From: Streptomycetaceae bacterium
Lineage (GTDB): Bacteria; Actinomycetota; Actinomycetes; Nanopelagicales; Nanopelagicaceae
NCBI GenBank assembly: GCA_027488575.1
Contig: JAIYBJ010000026.1
Coordinates: forward strand, 1 to 47,039
Direction of reading: 5' to 3'
Length of the DNA stretch: 47,039 nt
Part shown: piece after piece, positions 1 through 10,058 of the stretch
Layout of the letters: every line of letters starts with the position of its first letter
How positions within the stretch are numbered: the first letter of the stretch is position 1
Position numbers and translations under genes: made by a program
The notes under the pieces: generated by a model
Database searches by the model: none
What the model saw: only the letters and a program-made list of their open reading frames with translations
Told to the model about the DNA's origin: nothing

Positions 1-3
1 GTT

Positions 4-414
4 TTAGCGTTCGGCCAGGATTAAACAAGTAATTCGAGCCGTGCAGGTGCGTTGGCCTTCGTCATTTGTAATCACGATGTCATAACAGCACATTGTTTTG
101 CCTAACGAGACCGCTGTTGCAACTCCTGTAACAATTCCTTTGGTTGCAGATTTGTGATGTGTTGCGTTGATATCGACACCAACAATTTTGCGAGTTGGGC
201 CCGCATGTAACTGAGTGCCAACTGAACCAAGACTTTCAGCTAAGACAACATTGGCGCCACCGTGTAGCAAGCCAATCGGCTGAGTGTTTCCTTCAACAGG
301 CATTGTTGCGACAAGTCGTTGTGGGGAAGCTTCGATAATCTCGATGCCCATTTTCTTATCGAGTGCGCCAACGCCGCGTTCACGAATTGCTTTAAGAAAG
401 TCTGGTTGTTCCAT
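4..414 (-). CDS. Hotdog-fold acyl-CoA thioesterase (PaaI/MenI-like)
   Basis: A 136-residue single hotdog domain, the usual length for the PaaI/YbgC-type thioesterases that hydrolyse small aryl- or acyl-CoA esters. Residues 48-64 carry the family motif GLLHGGANVVLAES with His51-Gly-Gly and the putative catalytic Glu60. This arrangement is seen in 1,4-dihydroxy-2-naphthoyl-CoA thioesterases of menaquinone synthesis, so that substrate is possible but not proven by sequence. No signal peptide or membrane segment, so cytosolic. It is divergent from polA with 34 bp between the start codons, and a TAGACT -10 element sits 6 nt before its ATG, suggesting a leaderless mRNA. Family assignment is firm; substrate is inference. 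Confidence 0.85.
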   Translation of the reverse strand: MEQPDFLKAIRERGVGALDKKMGIEIIEASPQRLVATMPVEGNTQPIGLLHGGANVVLAESLGSVGTQLHAGPTRKIVGVDINATHHKSATKGIVTGVATAVSLGKTMCCYDIVITNDEGQRTCTARITCLILAER

Positions 415-420
415 GGGTTG

Positions 421-426
421 AGTCTA
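421..426 (-). promoter_or_regulatory. -10 element for leaderless thioesterase mRNA
   Basis: On the minus strand TAGACT is followed by six bases and then the ATG at 414, so transcription would start on or next to the A of ATG. No Shine-Dalgarno sequence is present. No good -35 is visible at the usual distance. Confidence 0.5.
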
Positions 427-436
427 ACTTGCCTCA

Positions 437-442
437 TAGGAT
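437..442 (+). promoter_or_regulatory. -10 element for leaderless polA mRNA
   Basis: TAGGAT followed by six bases and the polA ATG at 449. This is the same geometry as the opposite-strand element at 421-426. No Shine-Dalgarno is present. The place where a -35 would sit overlaps the start of the neighbouring gene and shows no good consensus. Confidence 0.5.
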
Positions 443-448
443 GCGCAC

Positions 449-3037
449 ATGACCAAACGCCTACTTTTAATCGATGGTCACTCAATGGCATACCGAGCAT
501 TCTTTGCTCTGCCTGCTGAGAACTTCACAACGGCGCAAGGCCAGCACACCAATGCAATCTATGGCTTTGCAACCATGCTGATTTCTTTGATTAAGGAAGA
601 AAAGCCAACGCATATCGCCGTGGCATTTGATCTCTCGCGCAAAACCTTTAGAACAGAGATTTTTCCAGAGTACAAGGCCAATCGCTCAAAGACACCGGAT
701 GAGTTTCGCTCTCAGATGAGTTATCTGCACGAGTTAGTTAGCGCCTTCGGGATCCAGCAATTTGAAATCGAAGGCTATGAAGCGGATGACATCATCGCAA
801 CTATTGCAAAGCGCGCAGAAAAAGAGAAGTGTGAAGTTCTAATTTGCACGGGGGACAGGGATAGTTTCCAACTAGTAAATGAACGCACAACAATTTTGTA
901 TCCAAAGCGTGGCGTCAGCGAAATGTCTCGTATGACCCCGGATGCAGTGATTGCAAAATACGGCATGAGCGCCGAGCAATATCCAGACTTTGCAGCGCTA
1001 CGGGGAGACCCAAGTGATAACTTGCCATCGGTTCCAGGTGTCGGTGAAAAAACCGCCGCTAAGTGGATTGTTGATTTTGGTTCTCTCAAGAATCTTTTAT
1101 CAAATGTAGATACTCTGGGCGGCAAAGTCGGTCAATCTCTCAGAGATAACATCGATAACGTCATCCGAAATCGCGAACTCACACAACTTGTGCATGATGC
1201 ACCTGTAGATTTTGAAATCGATGCACTCGGTTGGGCTGGACCAGATGAAGCCTTGATCAATCCGCTCTTTGAAAAACTAGAGTTTAGAACTTTAAAAGAT
1301 CGCTTAAGCCCGCTGCTTAAAAAATCTCCTGAAAAAAGCAAGCCCGCAGCAGCTGAGACTCTCTTTGATACACCATTTGATTCATCTCTTCTTACGCCAG
1401 ATGAGGCAAGTAAGAAGATTGCTGCGCACACTGGAGAAATATCAATTGCATTCGAAGTCACGGATGAAAAACTGCATCGATACTGCGTCGCTTTAAACCG
1501 TAGCGAATCCTTTATCGTGCATTCAAGTCAGATGGGTTCGTGGGCGACAGATCCTGCAATTCCCAAAATAGTTCATGATGGAAAATCTGTGGCCAGAAGT
1601 TATTTGTTAAGCCACATTGCTTTCGATACAAACCTTGCGGCGTATCTCCTTAATCCCGGAACCCGCAGTCTTGATTTAAGTGACATCATCGAACGGTGGG
1701 GAGATGGAACACAGATCGACACTTCTTCGCCAGAAGCTCAACTTCATTCTCATGCTCGATTGTTATTTACTCTGCGAGATTCTTTAGCCAAAGAGCTTAA
1801 AGAAAGAGAACTAGAGAACTTATTTACAGAACTTGAGATGCCAATTTCAGAGTTATTGGCGGTAATGGAAAATCGCGGAATAGCCGTAGATCGCAAGAAG
1901 CTCGAATCGTTGGCAGTATTTTTCGACAAAGAGAGTTCAGCACAAACAAAGATTGCTCACCAGGCTGTGGGACATGAGTTCAATTTGGCTTCACCTAAAC
2001 AGTTACAAGTTGTCCTATTTGATGAACTAAAGCTTCCAAAAACCAAGAAGATTAAGACCGGATATACAACTGATGCTGATGCTCTTCATTGGCTGTTCGA
2101 AAAATCTAAGCATCCTGTCTTAGCTGCGATGTTGCGTGTGCGCGAGACAAAAAAATTGGGCGCAACCGTAGAAGGCTTGCTCGCTGAAACAACAAAAGCA
2201 AACCGTATTCACACTCACTTTGCACAGACGGTTGCAGCTACTGGTCGTCTATCTTCAGTCGGCCCAAACCTACAAAATATTCCTGTCCGCACAGAGGAAG
2301 GCCGACAGATACGAGAGTGTTTTGTTTCTGGCACTGGGTATGAATCCTTACTAACAGCTGATTACAGCCAAATTGAAATGCGAATCATGGCGCACTTATC
2401 CAATGATGCAGCACTCCTTAAAGCTTTCGAATCTGGTGAAGATTTGCACGCAAGTGTTGCCGGTTTGGTCTTTGGCGTTAAACCAAGTGAAGTAGATCCT
2501 GAGATGAGACGCCAAATGAAGGCGATGTCATACGGATTGGCTTATGGACTTAGTGCCTATGGCTTGGCTGCACAGTTAGATTTGTCTGCCAGCACCGCCC
2601 AAGAACTAATGAACAAATACTTTATCCGCTTCGGTGGAATTCGAGATTACTTAAGTGATGTTGTTGATCAAGCACGCAAAGTTGGTTACACGCAAACAGT
2701 TATGGGCCGCAGACGTTACTTGCCGGATTTAAGCAGTGATAATCGTCCCCGACGCGAAGTTGCAGAACGCATGGCGCTAAACGCTCCGATTCAAGGTTCA
2801 GCGGCTGACATTATTAAAAAAGCAATGCTCAATGTCGCTGGATTGATTCAAGAGAATAAATTGAAATCTCAACTTCTATTGCAGGTTCATGATGAATTGA
2901 TCTTTGAAGTTGCGCCAGGTGAAGAAGAATCGCTCACGAAATTGGTTAGAAAAGGCATGGGAAGCGCTTTTGAATTACGAGCGCCTCTTGATGTGAGCAT
3001 TGGGGTTGGATCTAGCTGGAATGAGGCTGCGCACTAG
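449..3037 (+). CDS. polA: DNA polymerase I
   Basis: Family A DNA polymerase of 862 residues, used for Okazaki fragment processing and repair gap filling. The N-terminal 5' nuclease domain (about 1-290) shows the acidic motifs GYEADD (109-114) and CTGDRDS. The central 3'-5' exonuclease-like domain (about 310-450) is degenerate: the DxE pair is replaced by FEV near 335-337, although FDTNLAAYL (392-400) remains, so proofreading is probably absent, as in mycobacterial Pol I. The polymerase domain has motif A DYSQIEMR (638-645), the O-helix with KAMSYGLAYG (691-700, Tyr at the Klenow Phe762 position) and motif C VHDE (813-816). A leaderless promoter precedes it. Its product acts with the UvrABC system encoded just downstream. 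Confidence 0.97.
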   Translation: MTKRLLLIDGHSMAYRAFFALPAENFTTAQGQHTNAIYGFATMLISLIKEEKPTHIAVAFDLSRKTFRTEIFPEYKANRSKTPDEFRSQMSYLHELVSAFGIQQFEIEGYEADDIIATIAKRAEKEKCEVLICTGDRDSFQLVNERTTILYPKRGVSEMSRMTPDAVIAKYGMSAEQYPDFAALRGDPSDNLPSVPGVGEKTAAKWIVDFGSLKNLLSNVDTLGGKVGQSLRDNIDNVIRNRELTQLVHDAPVDFEIDALGWAGPDEALINPLFEKLEFRTLKDRLSPLLKKSPEKSKPAAAETLFDTPFDSSLLTPDEASKKIAAHTGEISIAFEVTDEKLHRYCVALNRSESFIVHSSQMGSWATDPAIPKIVHDGKSVARSYLLSHIAFDTNLAAYLLNPGTRSLDLSDIIERWGDGTQIDTSSPEAQLHSHARLLFTLRDSLAKELKERELENLFTELEMPISELLAVMENRGIAVDRKKLESLAVFFDKESSAQTKIAHQAVGHEFNLASPKQLQVVLFDELKLPKTKKIKTGYTTDADALHWLFEKSKHPVLAAMLRVRETKKLGATVEGLLAETTKANRIHTHFAQTVAATGRLSSVGPNLQNIPVRTEEGRQIRECFVSGTGYESLLTADYSQIEMRIMAHLSNDAALLKAFESGEDLHASVAGLVFGVKPSEVDPEMRRQMKAMSYGLAYGLSAYGLAAQLDLSASTAQELMNKYFIRFGGIRDYLSDVVDQARKVGYTQTVMGRRRYLPDLSSDNRPRREVAERMALNAPIQGSAADIIKKAMLNVAGLIQENKLKSQLLLQVHDELIFEVAPGEEESLTKLVRKGMGSAFELRAPLDVSIGVGSSWNEAAH

Positions 3038-3056
3038 CCTCGGTTCACGCACGGAA

Positions 3057-3086
3057 TTGACCCATCAACGCGTGAAACCGTACCCT
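3057..3086 (+). promoter_or_regulatory. rpsA promoter
   Basis: TTGACC (3057-3062), an 18-nt spacer and TACCCT (3081-3086) form a good housekeeping sigma promoter in the 93-nt polA-rpsA gap. A start near 3093 would give a leader of roughly 38 nt holding the GGAG Shine-Dalgarno at 3123-3126. Confidence 0.6.
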
Positions 3087-3130
3087 TAGCGCTCCCTGTC
3101 CCTACTACTCATCTATCCCTACGGAGCATT

Positions 3131-4480
3131 TTGACTACTTCACCAGTAATTGCAGTTAATGACATTGGATCAGCGGCAGATTTCCTAGCCGCAATCGAAG
3201 GAACAATCAGAAATTTTAACGACGGAGATCTCGTCGAAGGCACAGTTGTTCAAGTAGATCGCGAAGAAGTACTTGTTGATATTGGTTACAAGACAGAAGG
3301 TGTTATTCCTTCCCGCGAATTATCGATCCGTCACGATGCAGATCCAAATGAGATTGTAAAAGTTGGCGACAAGATTGAAGCTTTAGTTCTTCAAAAAGAA
3401 GATAAAGAAGGTCGTTTGATTCTTTCCAAGAAGCGCGCACAATACGAACGCGCATGGGGAGACATCGAAGGCAAGAAAGAGCGCGACGAAGTTGTTATCG
3501 GAACAGTTATCGAAGTTGTTAAGGGCGGACTTATCGTTGACATCGGTCTTCGTGGATTCCTTCCAGCATCTCTCGTTGAAATGCGCCGCGTCCGCGATCT
3601 CACTCCTTACATCGGCAAGCAAGTTGAAGCTCGCATCATCGAATTAGATAAGAATCGCAACAACGTTGTTCTCTCACGTCGTGCATTCCTAGAACAAACA
3701 CAATCAGAATCTCGCACAACCTTCCTCAACCAACTCCAAAAGGGTCAAGTTCGCTCCGGTGTTGTTTCATCAATCGTTAACTTTGGTGCTTTCGTAGACC
3801 TCGGTGGCGTAGATGGTTTGGTTCACGTATCAGAGCTTTCATGGAAGCACATCGATCACCCAGGCGAAGTTGTTGAAGTCGGCGATGAAGTAACCGTAGA
3901 AGTTCTTGAAGTTGATTTTGAGCGCGAACGTGTTTCACTATCACTTAAGGCAACACAAGAAGATCCATGGCAAGCATTTGCTCGCACACACACAATTAAC
4001 CAAGTTGTTCCAGGTGTTGTCACCAAGCTTGTTCCATTCGGAGCATTCATTCGTGTACACGAAGGCATCGAAGGCCTTGTTCACATCTCAGAACTAGCAG
4101 AGCGTCACGTAGAAATTCCTGAGCAAGTTGTTCAAGTAGATGACGAACTCTTTGTGAAGATTATTGATATCGACCTAGAGCGTCGTCGTATCTCACTTTC
4201 ACTTAAGCAAGCTAACGAAGGACAAGAAGTTGAAATCGAAGCATTCGATCCAACTCAATATGGAATGTCTGCTCGTTACGACGCTGAAGGTAAGTTCATC
4301 TATCCAGAAGGTTTCGATGCTGACACTCAAGAGTGGAAGCCAGGATATGAATCTCAACGTGAAGCGTGGGAAAAAGAGTACGCAGTTGCACAAGAACGCT
4401 TCCTAGCGCACAAGAAGCAAAAGGCTGAAGCTAAAGCTGCTGATGCTGCTGCAACACCTGTCGAGGTAGCAGCAGAGTAA
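3131..4480 (+). CDS. rpsA: 30S ribosomal protein S1
   Basis: 449 residues with four S1 RNA-binding repeats, the number typical of actinobacterial S1 (E. coli has six). Repeats begin near residues 32 (GDLVEGTVVQ), 119 (GTVIEVVKGG), 205 (KGQVRSGVVS) and 290 (INQVVPGVVTK); the last two carry the FGAF(V/I) signature. It binds mRNA on the 30S subunit and helps initiation. The start is TTG at 3131, chosen because GGAG lies 4 nt upstream and the actinobacterial N-terminus fits. The C-terminal tail is rich in Ala, Glu and Lys. Codon choice looks more uniform than in its neighbours, as expected of a highly expressed gene. coaE follows after 6 nt. Confidence 0.96.
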   Translation: MTTSPVIAVNDIGSAADFLAAIEGTIRNFNDGDLVEGTVVQVDREEVLVDIGYKTEGVIPSRELSIRHDADPNEIVKVGDKIEALVLQKEDKEGRLILSKKRAQYERAWGDIEGKKERDEVVIGTVIEVVKGGLIVDIGLRGFLPASLVEMRRVRDLTPYIGKQVEARIIELDKNRNNVVLSRRAFLEQTQSESRTTFLNQLQKGQVRSGVVSSIVNFGAFVDLGGVDGLVHVSELSWKHIDHPGEVVEVGDEVTVEVLEVDFERERVSLSLKATQEDPWQAFARTHTINQVVPGVVTKLVPFGAFIRVHEGIEGLVHISELAERHVEIPEQVVQVDDELFVKIIDIDLERRRISLSLKQANEGQEVEIEAFDPTQYGMSARYDAEGKFIYPEGFDADTQEWKPGYESQREAWEKEYAVAQERFLAHKKQKAEAKAADAAATPVEVAAE

Positions 4481-4486
4481 TTTCTA

Positions 4487-5086
4487 GTGGCCTTCGTTGT
4501 AGGACTCACTGGCGGTATTGGTTCGGGTAAATCTTTGGCTGCGCAATTCTTTTCGCAGTTAGGTGCTCTCGTTATTGATGCAGACCAATTAGCACGTTCT
4601 GCAATCGAACGAGGCTCCGAAGGTTTCGATGAAGTCCTACTTCGATTCGGTGACACTGTATTAAAAAATGGTGACATCGATCGAGTAGCACTTGGTCAGA
4701 TCGTCTTTGAAAACCCGGAAGCGAAAAAAGATCTTGAAGAGATCATTCATCCACGCATTCGAGCCGTATTCGAAGAAGCGGTTGCCAGCTTAAATCCCGG
4801 TCAAGTGATGGTTTATGAGATTCCACTTCTCGTTGAAACTAACGCAGCAGATCGCTTTGACTTCGTCATAACAGTCGAATCCAATGCTGAGCTACGTAAA
4901 CAACGATTGCGTGCTCGTGGAATGTTTCATTCTGACATTGAAAAGAGAATGGCAGCACAGGCAACAGAAGAGCAACGCCGCGCAGTAGCTGATTGCGTTC
5001 TCACAAATGATGGCAGTGAAGATGACTTATTGCGCCAAGTAGAAAACGTCTGGGAATCAACGATTCTTCCACGCGCGCAAATCTAG
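4487..5086 (+). CDS. coaE: Dephospho-CoA kinase
   Basis: 199 residues; catalyses the last step of coenzyme A synthesis, ATP-dependent phosphorylation of dephospho-CoA at the ribose 3'-OH. The P-loop GLTGGIGSGKS is at residues 6-16, followed by the DADQLAR substrate motif and the HPRIR segment. It is the single-domain form, without the C-terminal GrpB-like extension of mycobacterial CoaE. The start is GTG at 4487, 6 nt after the rpsA stop, so it is probably cotranscribed with rpsA. This rpsA-coaE-uvrB order is common in actinobacteria. Confidence 0.95.
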   Translation: MAFVVGLTGGIGSGKSLAAQFFSQLGALVIDADQLARSAIERGSEGFDEVLLRFGDTVLKNGDIDRVALGQIVFENPEAKKDLEEIIHPRIRAVFEEAVASLNPGQVMVYEIPLLVETNAADRFDFVITVESNAELRKQRLRARGMFHSDIEKRMAAQATEEQRRAVADCVLTNDGSEDDLLRQVENVWESTILPRAQI

Positions 5087-5097
5087 AGCCTCGCAGA

Positions 5098-5103
5098 TAG
5101 AGT
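5098..5103 (+). promoter_or_regulatory. -10 element for leaderless uvrB mRNA
   Basis: TAGAGT followed by 7 nt and the uvrB ATG at 5111; no Shine-Dalgarno sequence. The 11-mer GATAGAGTTCG around it recurs upstream of gap at 14857-14867. No clear -35. Confidence 0.45.
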
Positions 5104-5110
5104 TCGGTAT

Positions 5111-7192
5111 ATGCGTCCAGTAACTGATCTACAAAGGCGAGTTGAGCCTTTCCAAGTCATCAGTGATTATGTTCCTGCTGGAGATCAACCCGCGGCTATT
5201 GAAGAAATTGTTAAACGCATCAATGCCGGAGCAGAAGATGTTGTCCTCTTGGGAGCCACGGGAACAGGTAAGTCAGCGACTACAGCATGGATGATTGAAA
5301 AACTGCAGCGTCCAACTTTGGTGCTTGCTCCTAATAAAACACTCGCTGCACAGCTGGCCAATGAATTCCGCGAACTCCTACCCAATAACGCTGTCGAATA
5401 CTTTGTTTCATATTACGACTATTACCAACCAGAAGCCTATGTTCCACAGACTGATACTTTCATTGAAAAAGACTCCAGTGTTAATGATGAAGTAGAACGC
5501 TTACGACATTCGGCGACGAATTCACTCTTAACCCGTCGAGACGTTGTTGTGGTTGCAACTGTTTCATGTATTTATGGACTCGGAACTCCCCAGGAATACG
5601 TTGATCGAATGATCAAATTGTGTGTGGGTGATGAGATTGAGCGAAATGTACTGCTGCGACGATTTGTCGATGTTCAATACAAACGCAACGACATGGCATT
5701 TGAGCGAGGCACTTTCCGGGTTCGCGGAGACACCATCGAAATCATTCCGATGTATGAAGAACTAGCTCTTCGAATAGAAATGTTCGGAGATGAAATCGAG
5801 AGGATTACAACTCTTAATCCGCTAACGGGTGAAATCGTTCGCGAAGAAGAAGAGATGTATGTTTTTCCCGCAACTCACTATGCAGCTGGTCCAGAAACAA
5901 TGAAGCGCGCAATGAGTGACATAACAGATGAACTTCAGATCCAACTTAATCTCTTTGAAAAGCAGGGTAAGTTACTAGAAGCTCAGCGCTTGCGCATGCG
6001 CACTACTTTTGACTTAGAGATGATGGAGCAGTTGGGTTTTTGCTCGGGCATTGAAAACTATTCAAGACACCTCGATGGGCGCGAACAAGGTTCTGCGCCT
6101 AATTGTTTACTTGATTACTTTCCCGAAGATTTTCTGGTTGTGATCGATGAGAGTCACGTAACGGTTCCTCAGATTGGTGCGATGTATGAAGGAGATGCCT
6201 CGCGTAAACGAACTCTGGTTGAACATGGATTCCGGTTGCCAAGCGCACTTGATAATCGACCATTGAAGTGGCCAGAGTTTCTAGACCGTGTTGGCCAAAA
6301 GGTTTACTTGTCCGCAACACCTGGTCCATACGAACTAGGCAAAGTAGATAACGATGTTGTCGAACAGGTTATTCGCCCAACTGGTCTTGTTGATCCTCAG
6401 ATTGTAATAAAGCCAATTAAGGGTCAGATTGATGATTTGCTCGCGGAGATAAAGATTCGCACTGAGCGAAACGAACGCGTCTTAGTAACAACACTTACAA
6501 AGAAGATGTCAGAAGATTTAACAGAGTACCTGCAAGAAAAAGGCATCAAGGTTCAGTATCTCCACTCAGAAGTAGACACTCTTCGAAGAGTTGAATTACT
6601 GCGTGAACTACGTTCAGGCCAATTTGATGTGCTGATTGGCATCAACTTACTTCGCGAAGGTTTGGATTTACCCGAAGTATCGTTGGTTGCAATTTTGGAT
6701 GCAGATAAGGAAGGTTTCCTTCGCTCTGCTACATCATTGATTCAAACTATTGGCCGTGCGGCTCGAAATGTTTCTGGTGAAGTTCACATGTATGCAGATA
6801 ACATCACTAAATCAATGGCGAAGGCAATCGATGAAACCAATCGTCGCAGAGCGAAACAAGTTGCTTACAACCTCGAACGCGGAGTAGATCCGCAACCTCT
6901 GCGTAAAAAGATTGCAGATATCACCGACCTCATTAACCGTGAAGGTGATGACACCGATGAACTACTTTCTTCGGGTCGTAAGTCAAAATCAGCAGGGGCA
7001 CCACCTATCGGGCTACGTAGTAAGAACGCTGGCTCTTTGCCTCGCCAAGAATTAGTCGCGTTGATAGAGTCGCTCACTGACCAGATGAGAAGTGCGGCAG
7101 CAGAACTCTCTTTCGAATTAGCGGCACGATTGCGTGATGAGATTCGTGATTTGAAGAAAGAACTTCGTGCGATGCAAGAAGCGGGGCATTAA
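5111..7192 (+). CDS. uvrB: Excinuclease ABC subunit B
   Basis: 693-residue DNA helicase-like damage-verification subunit of nucleotide excision repair. Walker A GATGTGKS is at residues 48-55, followed by the beta-hairpin region with the Tyr-rich [11 protein letters not shown] motif that probes DNA, the DESH Walker B box, and helicase motifs [11 protein letters not shown] and [11 protein letters not shown]-terminal UVR motif (about 650-690, ending [13 protein letters not shown]) contacts UvrC or UvrA. The stop overlaps the uvrA start by one base (TAATG), so translation is probably coupled. Full length, no defects seen. Confidence 0.98.
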   Translation: MRPVTDLQRRVEPFQVISDYVPAGDQPAAIEEIVKRINAGAEDVVLLGATGTGKSATTAWMIEKLQRPTLVLAPNKTLAAQLANEFRELLPNNAVEYFVSYYDYYQPEAYVPQTDTFIEKDSSVNDEVERLRHSATNSLLTRRDVVVVATVSCIYGLGTPQEYVDRMIKLCVGDEIERNVLLRRFVDVQYKRNDMAFERGTFRVRGDTIEIIPMYEELALRIEMFGDEIERITTLNPLTGEIVREEEEMYVFPATHYAAGPETMKRAMSDITDELQIQLNLFEKQGKLLEAQRLRMRTTFDLEMMEQLGFCSGIENYSRHLDGREQGSAPNCLLDYFPEDFLVVIDESHVTVPQIGAMYEGDASRKRTLVEHGFRLPSALDNRPLKWPEFLDRVGQKVYLSATPGPYELGKVDNDVVEQVIRPTGLVDPQIVIKPIKGQIDDLLAEIKIRTERNERVLVTTLTKKMSEDLTEYLQEKGIKVQYLHSEVDTLRRVELLRELRSGQFDVLIGINLLREGLDLPEVSLVAILDADKEGFLRSATSLIQTIGRAARNVSGEVHMYADNITKSMAKAIDETNRRRAKQVAYNLERGVDPQPLRKKIADITDLINREGDDTDELLSSGRKSKSAGAPPIGLRSKNAGSLPRQELVALIESLTDQMRSAAAELSFELAARLRDEIRDLKKELRAMQEAGH

Positions 7193-10056
7193 TGAGCATC
7201 GACAAGTTAGTTGTCCGTGGTGCACGCGAGCACAATCTCAAGGATGTCTCTATTGAGCTTCCTCGTGAATCCCTTATTGTTTTTACAGGTTTATCTGGCT
7301 CTGGAAAATCAAGCCTAGCTTTTGACACAATTTTTGCTGAGGGACAACGTCGATACGTTGAATCTTTATCTGCATATGCTCGCCAATTCTTAGGGCAAAT
7401 GGATAAGCCCGATGTTGACTTCATCGAAGGTTTATCTCCTGCAGTTTCTATCGATCAGAAATCAACGAACCGCAATCCTCGTTCAACGGTCGGAACAATT
7501 ACTGAAGTTTATGATTACCTGCGTCTGCTCTTCGCTCGAGCTGGTCGCCCGCACTGCCCAAATTGTGGCAAGGCCGTATCTCGACAGACTCCTCAGCAAA
7601 TTGTTGATCAGATTCTCACGATGCCTGCGACTACCAAATTTCAGGTACTTGCTCCCGTTGTTCGTGCACGCAAAGGCGAGTTCGTTGATCTCTTTGCAGA
7701 ATTAATTGCATCCGGATACGCCCGTGCGCGCATTGATGGTGAGATTGTTGCATTAAGTGATGCACCAAAGTTGAAGAAACAGGAAAAGCACACAATCGAA
7801 GTTGTGGTTGATCGCTTAAGTGCTAAACCTGAATCAAAATCGCGTCTGACTGATTCAATTGAAACCGCGCTCAGATTAGCTTCAGGCATTGTGCTTTTGG
7901 ATTTTGTTGATGCAAAAGGATCCGACAAAGAACGTACTTTTAGTGAGCACTTGGCGTGCCACGACTGCAATCTTTCGTTTGAAGAGTTAGAACCACGATC
8001 ATTTTCCTTTAACTCACCATTTGGAGCTTGTCCTGAGTGCACAGGAATTGGAACAAAACTTGAAGTAGATGAAGATCTGATCATTCCTGATGACTCAATC
8101 TCAATTTACGAAGGGGCCATCGCACCGTGGGCAGGTGGACAATCGGCTGACTATTTTGTGCACTTACTTGAGGCCCTATCTGAAGATATTAAATTTTCAC
8201 TAAACACACCGTGGAAGCGTTTGCCTGAAAAAGCTCGTAATGCAATTATCAATGGGTACGAATACGAAGTCCATGTGAAGTATAAGAATCGCTACGGCCG
8301 AGTTCGCAATCACACAAGTGGATTTGAAGGCGTAGTTCCTTTTATTCATAGACGACATGGTGAAACTGATAGTGATTACAGCCGTGAAAAGTATGAAGCG
8401 TATATGCGTGAAATTCCTTGTTCCGTATGTAAGGGTGCGCGTTTAAAGCCTGAAGTTCTTGCTGTAACTGTTGGCGACCTTTCAATTTCGCAGATATGTG
8501 AATTATCTATTGCCGATTGTGCCGAATTTTTGAAGAAGATCTCATTAAACGCACGTGAAGCTCAAATTGCTGAGCGAGTGATGAAAGAAGTACACGCACG
8601 ATTAGGTTTCTTGCTCGATGTTGGCCTGGATTATTTATCACTTGCCCGACCAGCGGCAACACTTTCTGGCGGTGAAGCACAGAGAATCAGGTTAGCAACA
8701 CAGATTGGTTCGGGCCTTGTTGGTGTTCTCTACGTATTGGACGAACCAAGTATTGGTCTTCATCAACGTGATAACAGACGACTAATTGACACACTTACTC
8801 GTCTGCGCGATTTAGGAAACACTCTCATTGTGGTTGAACACGATGAAGAAACCATTCGCACCGCAGATTGGATTGTTGATATAGGTCCAGGAGCGGGCGA
8901 ACACGGTGGCAAGGTGGTTGTGTCGGGGGATTACCAATCACTTATTGATTCGAAAGAATCTATTACAGGCGCATATTTAAGTGGACGTAAGTCAATTGCA
9001 ATTCCGAGCAAACGCCGCCCACTCGATGCAAAGCGAAAACTAACCGTCAAGGGTGCTAAGGAAAATAACCTTAAAGACATTGATGTTGATGTTCCATTAG
9101 GTGTCTTTGTCTCTGTTACAGGTGTGAGTGGTTCAGGAAAATCCACTTTAGTTAACGATATTTTGTACAGCGTGCTAGCTAACAAACTCAATGGTGCTCG
9201 CATTGTTCCTGGACGCCACCGCACTGTCAGCGGCGTCGATTTACTCGACAAAGTAGTTCACGTTGATCAATCACCGATTGGACGCACGCCACGTTCAAAT
9301 CCGGCAACATACACAGGAGTTTTCGACAAAGTTCGTGCACTTTTTGCCGAGACTACCGAAGCAAAGGTCCGCGGCTACCAACAGGGACGCTTCTCATTTA
9401 ACGTAAAAGGTGGTCGATGCGAAAACTGTTCAGGTGATGGCACCATCACAATCGAAATGAACTTCTTGCCTGATGTTTATGTTCCTTGCGAGGTCTGTCA
9501 TGGGGCCAGATACAATCGCGAAACTTTGGAAGTTCACTACAAGAACAAGACAATTGCTGATGTACTAAACATGCCTATCGAAGAAGCGCATATCTTTTTC
9601 GAATCAGTGCCAACCATTGCTCGATACTTAAAGACACTGTGTGACGTTGGTTTGGGATATGTCCGCTTGGGGCAATCTGCACCAACTCTTTCTGGAGGAG
9701 AAGCGCAACGCGTTAAGTTGGCTACAGAGTTACAGCGCAGGTCAACGGGTCGAACGATTTATGTTCTAGATGAACCTACAACAGGTCTGCACTTTGAAGA
9801 TGTTAACAAGTTACTCGGCGTCCTCAACCGCTTAGTCGATACTGGGAACACAGTTGTTGTTATCGAGCACAACTTAGATGTGATCAAATCATCTGACTGG
9901 GTGATCGACATGGGGCCAGAGGGTGGATTCCGCGGCGGAACAGTTGTTGCAGAAGGAACACCAGAAGATGTAGCAAAAGTTAGCGCTAGCTATACAGGTC
10001 AATTCTTGGCCGAGATTCTAAAGACTAATCGAAAAGCTCCAGCGAAGAAGAAGTAA
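7192..10056 (+). CDS. uvrA: Excinuclease ABC subunit A
   Basis: 954-residue dimeric damage sensor with two ABC ATPase modules. The first Walker A is GLSGSGKS (33-40); the second, GVSGSGKST, lies near 645. Both signature motifs ([11 protein letters not shown] and [11 protein letters not shown]) and LDEPSIGLH / LDEPTTGLH Walker B boxes are present. Zinc modules are visible as the CPNCGK region, CHDC...CPEC and CENC...CEVC. It loads UvrB on DNA. The start overlaps the uvrB stop; uvrC begins 2 nt after the stop, placing all three excinuclease genes in one transcription unit. The basic C-terminal tail (KAPAKKK) is unremarkable. Confidence 0.98.
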   Translation: MSIDKLVVRGAREHNLKDVSIELPRESLIVFTGLSGSGKSSLAFDTIFAEGQRRYVESLSAYARQFLGQMDKPDVDFIEGLSPAVSIDQKSTNRNPRSTVGTITEVYDYLRLLFARAGRPHCPNCGKAVSRQTPQQIVDQILTMPATTKFQVLAPVVRARKGEFVDLFAELIASGYARARIDGEIVALSDAPKLKKQEKHTIEVVVDRLSAKPESKSRLTDSIETALRLASGIVLLDFVDAKGSDKERTFSEHLACHDCNLSFEELEPRSFSFNSPFGACPECTGIGTKLEVDEDLIIPDDSISIYEGAIAPWAGGQSADYFVHLLEALSEDIKFSLNTPWKRLPEKARNAIINGYEYEVHVKYKNRYGRVRNHTSGFEGVVPFIHRRHGETDSDYSREKYEAYMREIPCSVCKGARLKPEVLAVTVGDLSISQICELSIADCAEFLKKISLNAREAQIAERVMKEVHARLGFLLDVGLDYLSLARPAATLSGGEAQRIRLATQIGSGLVGVLYVLDEPSIGLHQRDNRRLIDTLTRLRDLGNTLIVVEHDEETIRTADWIVDIGPGAGEHGGKVVVSGDYQSLIDSKESITGAYLSGRKSIAIPSKRRPLDAKRKLTVKGAKENNLKDIDVDVPLGVFVSVTGVSGSGKSTLVNDILYSVLANKLNGARIVPGRHRTVSGVDLLDKVVHVDQSPIGRTPRSNPATYTGVFDKVRALFAETTEAKVRGYQQGRFSFNVKGGRCENCSGDGTITIEMNFLPDVYVPCEVCHGARYNRETLEVHYKNKTIADVLNMPIEEAHIFFESVPTIARYLKTLCDVGLGYVRLGQSAPTLSGGEAQRVKLATELQRRSTGRTIYVLDEPTTGLHFEDVNKLLGVLNRLVDTGNTVVVIEHNLDVIKSSDWVIDMGPEGGFRGGTVVAEGTPEDVAKVSASYTGQFLAEILKTNRKAPAKKK

Positions 10057-10058
10057 AT

